DNA of 64,000 nucleotides from Labia minor (taxonomy: Eukaryota; Arthropoda; Insecta; Dermaptera; Spongiphoridae), in NCBI GenBank assembly GCA_963082975.1, contig OY720350.1, positions 13,424,910-13,488,909 of the forward strand. Reading direction: 5' to 3'. The notes under the pieces were generated by a model, which worked only from the letters and a program-made list of their open reading frames with translations, did no database searches and had not been told where the DNA came from. The position numbers and the translations under genes are program-made. The number at the start of each line of letters is the position of its first letter. The stretch's first letter is position 1. This document shows positions 1 to 10,428 of the stretch, one piece after another.

Positions 1-430
1 AGTGTCGTCCGGTCCAGGTGCTGGTCGAAGGGACACACTCGTCCGGTCCAGTCTAACATGCTAATATGAATTGGGTGGTTACTGGTCGAAGGGACAGTGT
101 CGTCCGGTCCAGGTGCTGGTCGAAGGGACACACTCGTCCGGTCCAGTCTATCATGGTAATATGAATTGGGTAGTTACTGGTCGAAGGGACAGTGTCGTCC
201 GGTCCAGGTGCTGGTCGAAGGGACACACTCGTCCGGTCCAGTCTATCATGGTAATATGAATTGGGTAGTTACTGGTCGAAGGGACAGTGTCGTCCGGTCC
301 AGGTGCTGGTCGAAGGGACACACTCGTCCGGTCCAGTCTATCATGGTAATATGAATTGGGTGGTTTCTGGTCGAAGGGACAGTGTCGTCCGGTCCAGGTG
401 CTGGTCGAAGGGACACACTCGTCCGGTCCA
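1..430. repeat. 95-bp satellite array with nested hairpins
   Basis: Four full tandem units start at 1, 96, 191 and 286, and a partial unit starts at 381. Units differ at only a few positions. Each unit holds two versions of one inverted-repeat motif. A short one has CCAG and CTGG arms around a GTG loop. A long one has the same arms around about 30 bases. Both are bounded by GTCC and GGAC and carry the conserved strings GTCCGG and GGTCGAA. The array is cut off by the window start, so its real length is unknown. Long open frames run through it only because the unit lacks stop codons in some frames; I see no protein similarity. Confidence 0.9.
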
Positions 431-440
431 GACTAACATA

Positions 441-566
441 AGAGTCGTCCGGGCTGCGCAGAAACAGCAGGTCGAAAGGACACAATTGTTCAGTTCAAAC
501 TATTTGAACTTGATTGTTAAATTGAAAAAAAAGTGCCGTCCGGGCAAGGTGGTCGAAAGGACGCAC
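441..566. repeat. Two diverged copies of the satellite hairpin motif
   Basis: Two single motif copies lie beside the array. In the first, GTCC is at 447-450 and GGAC at 478-481. In the second, GTCC is at 538-541 and GGAC at 559-562. Both keep an unpaired C before GTCC, then GG, an inner hairpin, GTCGAAA and GGAC. The second has outer arms AAGTGC and GCACTT, where the array has AGTGT and ACACT, so a T-A pair is replaced by C-G. The first has inner arms CTGC/GCAG where the array has CCAG/CTGG. Confidence 0.65.
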
Positions 567-601
567 TTGTGCATTGGTTCAGGGGTTTTAACTAGAAAGC
601 T

Positions 602-1883
602 ATAATTTCAAATTCAGTGATTTGTTACAGTAACAGTTTACAATTCGTCAGGTTGGACGAGCAGGTCTTTCCACAAGAAGACTCATGAACAATTGTTTAA
701 TTGATCAATTGATTTTATAGAACAGCAATCTGAAGCGCCCGAGGACGGTCGCAGGTCAGTCCGGCCGTGACGGCGTAAGGCTTTAAAAGGCACAGCTTAC
801 GCCATCTTACGTAGAACGAAGCAACTTGGTCGCTTGGCGGAGCAGGGAGTGAATGCTTGGGTACGCCGGTGGCAAAGCCACTTGAGTACGAGAGACTGCG
901 AGAGAAGGACGTGTGCAATTCGAGACTCCCTGAACTGCTTATTGTTCTACAAATTCATATCCATCTACACACACACATATACACATGGCCGATCCTGAAC
1001 ACTACACCTCTAATTCTACATATATATATATATATATATATATGAATTAAGAGTTAGAATTAAAAGTTAGTGAAAAGGTCTGTGACAGATGCTGATGTAT
1101 ATTGAAATTCTATCTTCTTCAATTCAGCACGTGACTAATCTTTCAAGTGAAATGGGTATGAAATTGTAAATTATCAAATTTCCAGTCATTCAACTCTCTT
1201 GTTAATCTTATTTACATCTATTTAGAATCAGCATGAAAACGTGATTTAATTAAGATGAACTGGACAACTTTTGATAAATAAATTGCTGAATTAATTTTAA
1301 AACCAAAAATATATTCTATAAACGGATTTGTTTCTTTGTTTTTTTTTTTTTATTTTTATTTTTTTCGCTTTTTTTAATACCGATTACGAGAAACAATGGA
1401 TTGTATTTTACATAAATGTTTTAATGGAATCCGTTTTTAAAACAATCTGCTTAATTTTAAGCCTGATATACCGATAGATGGTTTAACATTTGGTTAACAT
1501 GATAAATAAATAAAAAATATAAAAGTTGAAATAAAATTTACAAAATAAAAAAAAAATAAAAAAAAAAAAAAAATAATAATAAGGATCAATTTATGGTTAT
1601 GAAAGAGGCCAACATGACATGACAAGTGGTTCGCAAGGTATCCATTTAAAAAATTGATGTTTTTAAGAAAATTAAAATAAAAGACATAAATAAAATTAAA
1701 TAGAAGCAAAGTCATTGGAATTTTTTTTTCTCTCGTAAAATCGATTTATCATTAATTTTATAATCAATTATAAAAAAAAAACATTTTAGGTTTTATTACT
1801 TTTACTTAAGTAAGTACATATATAATATATTAATAATAATATTATATAATATAAAATATGACATTTTACTAAAATTGATTAAT
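602..1883. other. AT-rich DNA with one GC-rich segment
   Basis: No gene is visible. A GC-rich island at about 717-945 contains an 8-bp hairpin, GGCGTAAG (773-780 region) pairing with CTTACGCC about 16 bases later. It is loosely bracketed by TAGAACA near 717 and TGTTCTA near 943. It resembles a short repeat or structured element, but I do not recognise the family. The rest is A/T runs, a (TA)n tract near 1019-1042 and a poly-T run near 1340. Confidence 0.5.
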
Positions 1884-1891
1884 AATTAAAC

Positions 1892-2155
1892 CAGTGGTTC
1901 CCAAACTTATTTACTAAGCGCCCCCTTGGAAATTAACAATTAAACAGAAAGATAAATCTACCTATTTGCAAAATATTATAAATAAAGGTGTAAATTAGAT
2001 ACATTGAATTTATGTATCTATTTATTGATCTCAGAATAGAGAAGTAATATAGAAGTAATTTTCACTAAATGCACCTGTAGCCATTACCGCCCCCCCCCCC
2101 CTGGATCGCTCCAGCGTCCACAAAGGGGCGGTAGCGCCCACTTTGGGAATCACTG
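1892..2155. mobile_element. hAT-type MITE, family 1 copy 1
   Basis: The left end reads CAGTGGTTCCCAAAC and the right end TTTGGGAATCACTG, a terminal inverted repeat of the hAT kind. The flanking octamers (aattaaac at 1884-1891 and agttaaat at 2156-2163) agree at 6 of 8 positions, as expected of an aged target duplication. A poly-C run interrupts the interior near 2090. It is a clear relative of the copy at 59058-59355. There is no coding capacity. Confidence 0.8.
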
Positions 2156-2163
2156 AGTTAAAT

Positions 2164-2726
2164 CATGAAAAATTATTTAAAAAAAAAAAAAAAACCCTAA
2201 ATAATGTTTTTGATTGTATATCAATATAACAATTTTGTAATATAAAAAATTTATTATATAATGGTTTTTTGTGGTAATGAATAATATATTTTTTAAATAT
2301 GTAATATTTTTCCATGATAATAAATTAAAATTTTAATTAATATTTTTTTTTCCCAACATTTATATTTTTGTTTTTATAAAGTTTACGTCATAGCGATGGT
2401 CTGTCTATTATATTAAAACGAATATATTCTTATTTATTTTGTATTATGATCGGGATTAATTTTGTTAAGATAATACTCGTACTTTATGCCCTCCAGGGGC
2501 GAAATGTTAATAAAAGGAAGGAGATAGAGGAGTGTCGCGTTAAAGGTCCCCTTCCAGCTCATTCCGAGGTTTCAAATTGTTCCCAAGATAAAAATTTCAC
2601 TTATCTTAAGTTAAGCTAAACACCATTTGGATCTATACTTATATATATATAGATATATAATTAAGATATATGTAATGTTATAGTTAATTTTAAGAAATCA
2701 TAACAACTTTTAATAAAAATAAAATT
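2164..2726. other. AT-rich spacer
   Basis: Mostly A/T homopolymers. A short stretch of higher complexity at about 2485-2580 has no recognised feature. Confidence 0.6.
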
Positions 2727-2734
2727 TGTGGAAT

Positions 2735-3480
2735 CAGTGGCGTACCTAGGGGGGTGCGGTCCGCACCGGGCGGCACTTATCTTGGGGCGGCATTTTTTAT
2801 ATTTAGTTATAGTTGTAAAAAGCAACTTTAACATTTCATATTTCTTTTTTTTCTTTCTTGAATAATAAATGATTAATATGAATATTATAAGTTTACTATT
2901 TGATTTATATAAATTATGATCAACTATATGATTTCGAATATTATTCCTCGGTGTATATAAATGCATTTTAGTGTAAATTTTGAATTCTAATTCCAAAAAC
3001 AGGATAATAATTTTATTTTATTGTATTCATTAAAATTCGTTGAATTCGTAAACGCATCTTTACGATTTTGTTCGGCAATTTTTCCTAAATAAAATTTTTT
3101 GATATAGTTTATAAATGTCATTTCTTTTGAAAAGTTTATATGATTACTTTGAAGTGATATACCAATATTTTTTGAAATCATCGATTTTTCTTTTGAAAAG
3201 CAGGGCCGGCAGAAAAAATATAAATATAAATTTTGGGAGCATTATACACGATTTTTCTAGTATGAAAGCTAGAAGAGTAAATATTATATTAATATGTTTA
3301 CGAGTGCATACAAATATGTGTAAAAAAATTTACTCTGTGTATTAATTAATATTGATTAAATAACTTAATAATTTATTTATGTGCATTAATTTATAAATAC
3401 CACTATTTGATTGACTTATAATAAAAAGGGCGGCAAACTGGCGATCGCCCCGGGCGGCAAAAGTTCTAGGTACACCACTG
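2735..3480. mobile_element. hAT-type element, 746 bp
   Basis: The ends CAGTGGCGTACCTAG and CTAGGTACACCACTG are inverted copies with one mismatch. They are flanked by identical octamers tgtggaat at 2727-2734 and 3481-3488. Terminal sequence and 8-bp duplication together identify a hAT insertion. The interior has minus-strand open stretches (2987-3181 and part of 2661-2996) that could be decayed transposase, but I see no diagnostic motif. It is non-autonomous or dead. Confidence 0.9.
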
Positions 3481-3488
3481 TGTGGAAT

Positions 3489-4519
3489 ATTTATTTTTTA
3501 AAAAAATATCATATTTTTTTAAAATCCTTTAATTTATTTTTATTATTATTTTATTTTATTATCTTTTGATTAAAAATCAAACTGTTGATTAATTTAAAAA
3601 CAAAAACAAAAATAAATAAATAAATAAAGAACAATTCAAATGAAATTTCATCATAGCTATTTTAACAAATTTAGATATACCTAAGTATACAAATTTGTTG
3701 TTTCATTGAGAAAATTGAATGCGTATTTATTTGAAACGCTTATATAAACATAGAAAATATATTTACATCTGAAATAATATAATACTAAATTGAGTACAAC
3801 AAGTTAGAAGCCTTTATATACATATTTGTATAATTAATTTAATATAAATTACTAACTCTATCTAAATACATAAGTCAAAGAATATAAATTATTAGATTCT
3901 AAATATATTTATACAATAAATATTATTTGTATAATAAATTTAATAAATTATTTTTTTATGCTATTATATATAAACGAAAGAAATGAGAAAATTAATATAA
4001 AAATGATTTAAAAATAAAATTATAATTAACATTAATAACTTTATAAATACTATTATTATATATATTTTTATATATATATATTCTATTTAATTATATTAAT
4101 GGAATTGACATAATGAATAAAAATTAATAAAAGTATAAATATCTATAATAATATTTTCACCTATAATTTAATTAAATTATTAATAATAATTCATTTAAGT
4201 ATATATATATATATATTATATATTATATTAAATATAAATTTATGATAAATTTATAAAATTTGAATGATTAAAAATATTTAATATTCATTAAAATTTTTTT
4301 TGTGATTTAATTAATTATGCGATTTCGTAACTGTACCGTATAACCTTTACTATCGCACGACTCTAAAATGAAAAAGTTGTAAATATTCAATAGTTAAAAA
4401 CTTAATTTTTTAAACAAACTTGAGTCAGAAGCCCATGATATGATTTCATATGTAAATATATATTTTTTTTTCTAAAAACATCCTTCAAACTATATTCGGA
4501 ATTGTACATAGATATAAAA
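3489..4519. other. AT-rich DNA, nothing recognised
   Basis: Very AT-rich with many short (TA)n tracts near 4050-4080 and 4200-4230. I see no gene or terminal repeat. Confidence 0.6.
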
Positions 4520-4988
4520 GCTGGAGTGTCTCCACTCGACTATCTCGCAAATTTAAATTGGATGAAATAACATATATTATATTTATATTAAATTCAATTA
4601 ATTATAAATTATAAATTAAAATTAATAAATAATATTTATTAAACCAGCGCATGTTTGGCTCTTTGTTGATGGCATCCCTTCACGTGTTTGCGGGTTATTT
4701 GTAGTGTTAAAAAATTAATTCCGGAACTTTCAGCGATTCGATCAAGCTAAAATTCTATATATAGCAGTTTTATACAATTTTTAATCATGTGAAAAACTAT
4801 CAAACATATATCTTTATTTTTACGGTCACTTTAGAGGAAAAAAAAAATCAAAACGTTGTAGGTAATGACCCTCTTCCGGTTAAGCCACATTCCTCAAAAG
4901 TTGATAGAAAACTACGAATTTTGATTAATGCCCATGTACCAGATTTCATGATTCTAGCTCAAACTGTTTTTGTATACACACACACATT
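4520..4988 (-). mobile_element. Helentron-like (HINE) repeat, copy A, truncated
   Basis: This copy begins with the family's terminal hairpin end (GCTGGAGTGTCTCC on the plus strand) and runs through the shared body to the (AC)n tract. The distal end with the second terminal motif is missing. It is a member of the nine-copy family whose full members are at 25979-26576 and 39856-40491. Confidence 0.85.
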
Positions 4989-5851
4989 CTTCTGTTTTTT
5001 TTGTTTATTTTTTTATAAAAACTTTTTTTTAGGCATATTGAATCAAACTCTGTAATTTATGGTTTTGTTTTGTGTAGTGTTGAAGGGATTAACTAAAATT
5101 ATGTTACATTAAATATGTTTAATTTAGATTGTAATTTAATAATATATATGGTTATCATGCTTATTTAAATAAATGAGTATTTTAGTAGACTTTTCATAAA
5201 TAATTTATCAACATTAAATTTTGTAATTTATTTTAATTTATACGTAATCGACCAATCTAAAGAAGCTCAAGATACTTTCTTATCATTATCGGTAAAATAA
5301 TTTCATTTTTCTTTTTTCCCTTTAATTTGTCATCATTCTCTTCTTTTCTAAAACTTTTTGACAAATAAACAATCACTTTAAGTGATATGTCTATTAACAC
5401 AGACACATACACACATATGTAATGTTTTTTTGTAATTGAAGGGAAAGATAAAGAGAAATGAAAAATAATTTAGATTTGGATTTTGACTAATTAGATGTAT
5501 TTTTTTAATCTTTAAATTAAAATTTCTAAGAAATAGAATTTGGGTTTGTGCTTTTTACAATTTCGTATGAATTTTGGAATCCTTATAAAGACAGAGTTTT
5601 TGTCAAACTAAATAAATGTTTTTCTTAGAAATTCATTCCAATTAATCATCTTCTGAAAAGAAAATTTTCTCTTAATGTTTTAATTGGAATAATAATGTAA
5701 GGATACAGTAAAGTATTATTTTTCAATTAAATAATTTTAATTTGTAATTTGTTTTTTCTTCAATTTTAAACACAAATCTATTTAGGCTATATATATATTA
5801 AATAAAAAATATATATTTTCTTTGTTTTTAATAACTAAAATAAAATTTATG
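4989..5851. other. AT-rich DNA, nothing recognised
   Basis: Low-complexity A/T-rich sequence with a few simple repeats. No gene or element ends were found. Confidence 0.55.
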
Positions 5852-5853
5852 TA

Positions 5854-6214
5854 GGGTTAAGCATACAGTCGTTGGCCCCCTTAAGCAATTCCTAGCAGTC
5901 TTTAATGCATATCTGGACAAATTGAGGAACAATCTGTGCCAAATTAGGTTTTCAGAACATATATACTCTGAGCATTTTGATGAATAGAAAAAAAAAATCA
6001 TTTTCTCACATGACATTTTAATACGCACGGAAAAATCCTAAAAAATACAGTTATTGGCCCCCTGTTATAATTATTGGTCTAGGTATTCTATAGTGATTAT
6101 AGAACCATACAACAAACGATTACATAACCATAGATAATAGCGCAATTTTTAAAATAAAAATCTTTTATTAATTGTGTTTTAGTGATAGGGGGCCAATGAC
6201 TGTATACTTTACCC
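5854..6214. mobile_element. Tc1/mariner-type MITE, 361 bp
   Basis: Terminal inverted repeats of roughly 29 bases start TAGGGTTAAGCATACAGT (including the TA at 5852-5853) and end ACTGTATACTTTACCCTA (TA at 6215-6216). They are followed inward by GGCCCCC/GGGGGCC. TA duplications point to the Tc1/mariner/pogo superfamily. The interior is non-coding. Confidence 0.85.
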
Positions 6215-6216
6215 TA

Positions 6217-6950
6217 TACTGTCTATTTGAGAATATAAATATGAATGAATGAATAAATCAATGCATACATGATCTATTATTAATTTCAAATGAATGGATA
6301 TAAATGGATCCAAGAATTTGGATCGAAAGAATGAATTGGAAAAGACCAAAAAAAAGAAAAAAAAAAGAAAAAAGAAAGAAAGAAAGAAAGTAAGAAAATC
6401 GAGTAAAATCCATTGAATGATAAAATAAAAAAGCAAGAACAAGATGTCTATCTAGTGAATGGACCAGGAGCATGGCAGATGGAACGAGTGGGGAGGACAC
6501 CTGCAACACGGCAGCCAATCCACTGGCACTGCGGCAGGGCCCCTCTCCCACCCCTCCATCATTCTCGCACTCTCTCACTCTCTTATCTACCCCTGGTTGC
6601 CTCCTCTCGGTAACGTGACACGAATAGGTGCTATCCTCGGCAGAAATGGCTTATAGTATGCCACATCGTACCTTTTATAGATCCTTTATTGGACGTTTAT
6701 AAAGAGGGCCTATCTCATTAACAAATTTGCACAATGTATAATAAATATAATAAATAGAATATAAACAAGAACCCTTATATAATGGTTATTATACTATTCT
6801 GTCGTTGAGAAATCAACGAATTATTAACAACAAATAATATTGTATTAAATAATCCTCTTAAAATATTTTATAAAAAAAAAAAAAAAAAAATAGATAATAA
6901 ACTATTAAATGTTCTAAAATTTATGATTTTATATTTAATATATAAAAATT
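6217..6950. other. Unique island at 6450-6700 in AT-rich DNA
   Basis: After an (AAAG)n-like purine tract near 6350-6390, about 250 bases at 6450-6700 have much higher GC content and no repeat I can match elsewhere in the window. Open frames across it lack the look of coding sequence. It could be a regulatory island. The rest to 6950 is AT-rich. Confidence 0.4.
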
Positions 6951-7320
6951 ATTAAGGGAATTTTTATTTAAAGACCACATTGTTTGTATAAATTATTTAT
7001 TAAATTAAAATAACTGAACAACGTTTCCGACTGCTTATTCTGCAGATTATTTATTAAATTAGTTATTTATACAAACAATGTGGTCTTTAAATAAAAATTC
7101 CCTTAATAATCATCATCAAAATAATCATAAAAGCTTTAATAAATAATAAATAATATAAAATACAACGTTTCGACTGCAGAATAAGCAGTGGGAAACGTTG
7201 TACAGTTATTTTAATTTAATAAATAATTTATACAAACAATGTGGTCTTTAAATAAAAATTCTCTTAATAATCATCAAAATAACCACAAAAGCTTTAATAA
7301 ATAATATAAAATTGTTCAAA
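6951..7320. mobile_element. Clustered Penelope-like element 3' tails
   Basis: Three copies of the sequence that ends the Penelope-like element at 31587-31690 lie here. One is in minus orientation (6951-7045), followed at once by a partial plus copy (7046-7125) and a fuller plus copy (7161-7290). They share the block reading toward CAATGTGGTCTTTAAATAAA. At 7161-7203 the terminal segment forms a long hairpin with TACAACGTTTC and GAAACGTTGTA arms. Head-to-head and partial tandem copies are typical of Penelope-like elements. No coding sequence is present. Confidence 0.75.
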
Positions 7321-7454
7321 TTTAATATAAAAATGTATTCATTGTCTTTTTATCAATTTGTTTATGACCAATTAACAAAGAGTTATATTAAAAAAAGGTT
7401 AAATAAGAAAAAAAAAAAAAAAAATTGATTTGGTTTTCTGGGTTGAAGATAATG

Positions 7455-7629
7455 ACCCGCTATCTTTTATCTCTATTCTAAACCCAATTTCCTTTCTTAA
7501 AGAAAAGAGGTTGTGAAATTAAGTCTCTAAAATGACTGTTTTCAAGTAAATTTAAGTTAAAACTTACTTGTAATCACCGAGTAGATTCATTCATCAGAAG
7601 AAAAAAAAGCATCAAGATTTACTTACCTG
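7455..7629 (-). promoter_or_regulatory. Candidate recursive splice site 1
   Basis: On the minus strand a pyrimidine-rich tract (about 7630-7665) ends in CAG (7627-7629) directly followed by GTAAGT (7626-7621). Thus a 3' splice site abuts a 5' splice site with no exon between. A second donor-like GTAAGTTTT lies about 60 bases downstream (near 7565). The segment is paralogous to 20280-20444. The 60-base interval has stops in all three frames, so it is not a coding exon. This is the layout of ratchet-type recursive splicing sites known from long arthropod introns. The host gene is not identified. Confidence 0.4.
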
Positions 7630-7666
7630 AAACAATAAGAAAATGAAAGAAATTAGAAACGATAAA

Positions 7667-8642
7667 AAATAATATAATACAATCAAATATTTTTTTAATA
7701 TATTCTATGGAAGTATAGATTTCGTTAAACATATTCTATGGATATTCGATAGTGGTTCGATATTTCGCATTTTTCATTTTTCAATTATAAAAATAAATAA
7801 TTACAAATAGGATTAATAAATAGTTGTATAAATCTATATATAATGTTAGGAAAAAAGTAAAAACTTAAGTACATAACAAATACTTTTTAAGTCTTATTTT
7901 GTGTTAAAGTGGTTAGCAGGTGTAATTCGGAAGAAAATCCCAGGAGAGAGGGAACTCAAAAGAAGGAATGTTGATCTGGCAAACTCACCACTTTCTCACC
8001 CTAAAAGTTACCCCTTTCAGATACGACTTTCTTTGATACTTAATAGCTGACAGAGCTCAATATAAGAAGCCGGAATACTTAATGGGCCTGCTGAGAGGCT
8101 TAAACTCGATCTCTACAACAGATGTTCCATAACAAAATTCCGTTAACAAATGTCTCTTCACCTTTAAATAATAATTTAACAATAATATAGATGATTTATA
8201 CAAATAATTTAGTAAAAACTTTTAAAGTATTAATAATTTTGTTTTATTTTTATTTTTATTTTATAAATAATTTATAAATAAGTAAATCTGTAATCAAATA
8301 ATAACATATTTATATTAAAAATATTTATTTTTATTTTGATTATTAATGAAATTTGATAAATAATTTTCCACGCAATGGTTTTAAAAATATAATAACTTTT
8401 TTTTTATTTTAAATGATATCAAATAGAAAAATATAAACGACAGGGCTAGCGATGCATTTGGCTACAGTTGAGCAATGCGCCTTTTGATGCAACCTGCATA
8501 TCATGCCTGGTAATTGGGTAAACCAACTGTCGGCTCCAGGCGCTGTCTTAATTTTTTTTAATTATAATAAATAATCATATATTTATTAAATTAAGCGTAG
8601 ATAATAATTATAAAAGTAAAATATTTTTGTATAAGGTTGCAC
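7667..8642. other. AT-rich DNA with unique stretch at 7900-8150
   Basis: About 250 bases at 7900-8150 are of higher complexity and unlike any repeat in the window. Minus-strand frames have some open runs but no recognisable protein. It may be regulatory or an unrecognised exon. A second GC-richer patch at 8435-8545 starts ACAGGGCTAGCG and ends GGCGCTGTC and may be a decayed element. Confidence 0.35.
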
Positions 8643-8662
8643 AGTGGTTGAGAATCACTGAC
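8643..8662. mobile_element. hAT terminal fragment
   Basis: The string CAGTGGTTGAGAATCACTG is a hAT-type end, nearly identical to the right ends at 63291 and 32285. No partner end or duplication is found nearby, so this is a remnant. Confidence 0.5.
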
Positions 8663-9567
8663 ATAGAAGAAGGGTTGGGAAACCGTGCTTTACATTAAAC
8701 ATTCCATTTTAGTTCTGACAATATTTTTGAAGAAAATTTTCACCTTCATCTATGTAAATAATAAAATTAATTACTATCATGGCAATGTTCATTTAAACTA
8801 TACAATTTAGAATTAACCTGAAACATCCATCCTGTACTTGCGTCTTCAGACCTCCATTTATTTCGTTTTATGCAGAAACCCTTGAATGATAAAATATCAA
8901 ATCACTTTAGATTCAGTTTGTTTTTTTTTATAGTAAAGATTATAAATTTTATGAACTTGGAATTATGGCACTGCATGAACGAATTTTATTTAATGAAAAA
9001 TTTTGAATTTTTTTTCTTTTTTACAATCACTTAATTACCAACACAATATTTATTAAATAATACAAAATAAATTAGAATATATATTTATATATAAATATTT
9101 ATCTATTTGGTGTATATATTTTTATTTTAGTACATAGATGGTACGTGCTTTCATTTTCATTTCTAAAATATCAACGTATGAATATTAATTAATTTATATT
9201 TTAGATGTAGATGTATTAAAATAATTAAAATATAACCTTTTAATTTATTGTACATTTTATTTAATCAAATTTTAAAAATATTTCTTAAATAAATTTGAAT
9301 TACAAAAAAAAAAAAAAAAAAAAAAAAAAAATAAAGGATTAATTATAAAACAAAATTTTTATTTAAAATATTCTGAGAGGGTTTATAGTTGCAAAAATTG
9401 TAAAACATATCAAGGTCGTCACAATAAAAAGAGTAATAACAAAAGGGGAATGTTTCCAAAAATAACTTTTTTCCCTTGATAGGTATTAAAAAATTAAGAA
9501 CGCTCGTGATGGTCTCGTGACTTGAGAATTCGTCCAATTTTGGTTAAATATTAAGTACGACGGATCG

Positions 9568-9607
<40 letters not shown>

Positions 9608-10316
9608 TTTGTTTAAATATAGCAACGGTTTGAGATTATTATCTGCGGTGACCGTATATTTTTATTGGGTTTTGTAAACAAGATTTTTTAATAGCAGATG
9701 AGGGGTTCCCATGGGTCAGTGGGAGATGAGGAAATCGCGTTTAGTCCTTGACGACATGCCAATTAGATTTCAAAACGAGATCGATGGGCGGTTATTGAAA
9801 AAACAAAAAAAAACAAAAACAAAAAAAAAAAGGTTGAATCATCGAAAGTGATAAGCAGCAAAGGTAGATAACCGGACTGACCTCTTCCTCCTAAATCATT
9901 TTTTTTTTTTCAAAATAAATGTTTTCCAAAGCAACCTTGAATCATTGTAATGTTTTTTATTGGTTTTAAGAGGATCAATCTTTATATTAATTTTATAAAT
10001 TAATTATTTTAAGTAAAATTTAAATGAACTAGGCGAAGTTTTGTTTCAAATATTTATACCTTATTAGTTATTAATTACTAACTATCACTCATGGTTATAC
10101 AAATTAATAATACAGAATCTTAAAATTCTTAAAAATGAGCACCGAAACGTCAAGATTCTCTCTTACAAACCAACATGAAAAAAAAATTGAAACCTAAACG
10201 ATTGCAACTTTTCTTATTTAAAATAATAATAAGTGAGAAAGAATATTTGGACAATTTGCTAAATAATGAAAATATTTACATTTTTTAATTTCTTTTAGAT
10301 CATATAAATATATATA
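8663..10316. other. AT-rich DNA with simple repeats
   Basis: Contains a poly-A run of about 28 bases near 9303-9331 and an (AT)n microsatellite near 9572-9602. A slightly richer stretch at 9640-9790 has no recognised feature. No coding sequence is supported. Confidence 0.55.
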
Positions 10317-10318
10317 TA

Positions 10319-10426
10319 CAGGGTGTCCCAAAATAAAAGAGTAGATTTGTCTTTAATACGAAATTGAAATCAGATTGAATTTTGGGACATTCTATGAAAT
10401 CTGCTCTTTAATTTTGGGACACCCTG
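10319..10426. mobile_element. Mariner-type MITE, 108 bp
   Basis: CAGGGTGTCCCAAAAT at the left and ATTTTGGGACACCCTG at the right are perfect inverted ends, flanked by TA at 10317-10318 and 10427-10428. The inverted repeat continues imperfectly inward (AGAGTAGATTT / AAATCTGCTCT). Only a short spacer remains, so the element could fold almost end to end. It is non-coding. Confidence 0.9.
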
Positions 10427-10428
10427 TA

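Noticed and set aside
1..566. Hammerhead ribozyme in the satellite
   Set aside because: No CTGANGA box on either strand; only a GAA(A) stretch is shared.
71..605. Overlapping open frames through the satellite (62 to 114 codons)
   Set aside because: They follow the 95-base repeat period, repeat the same peptide, and have no coding features; the array explains them.
6258..6578. 106-codon minus-strand frame
   Set aside because: It crosses from the GC-rich island into a purine/pyrimidine tract giving Phe/Leu runs; no family resemblance.
8435..8662. A complete hAT element between ACAGGGCTAGCG and GAATCACTG
   Set aside because: The two ends do not match as inverted repeats and no 8-bp duplication is present.
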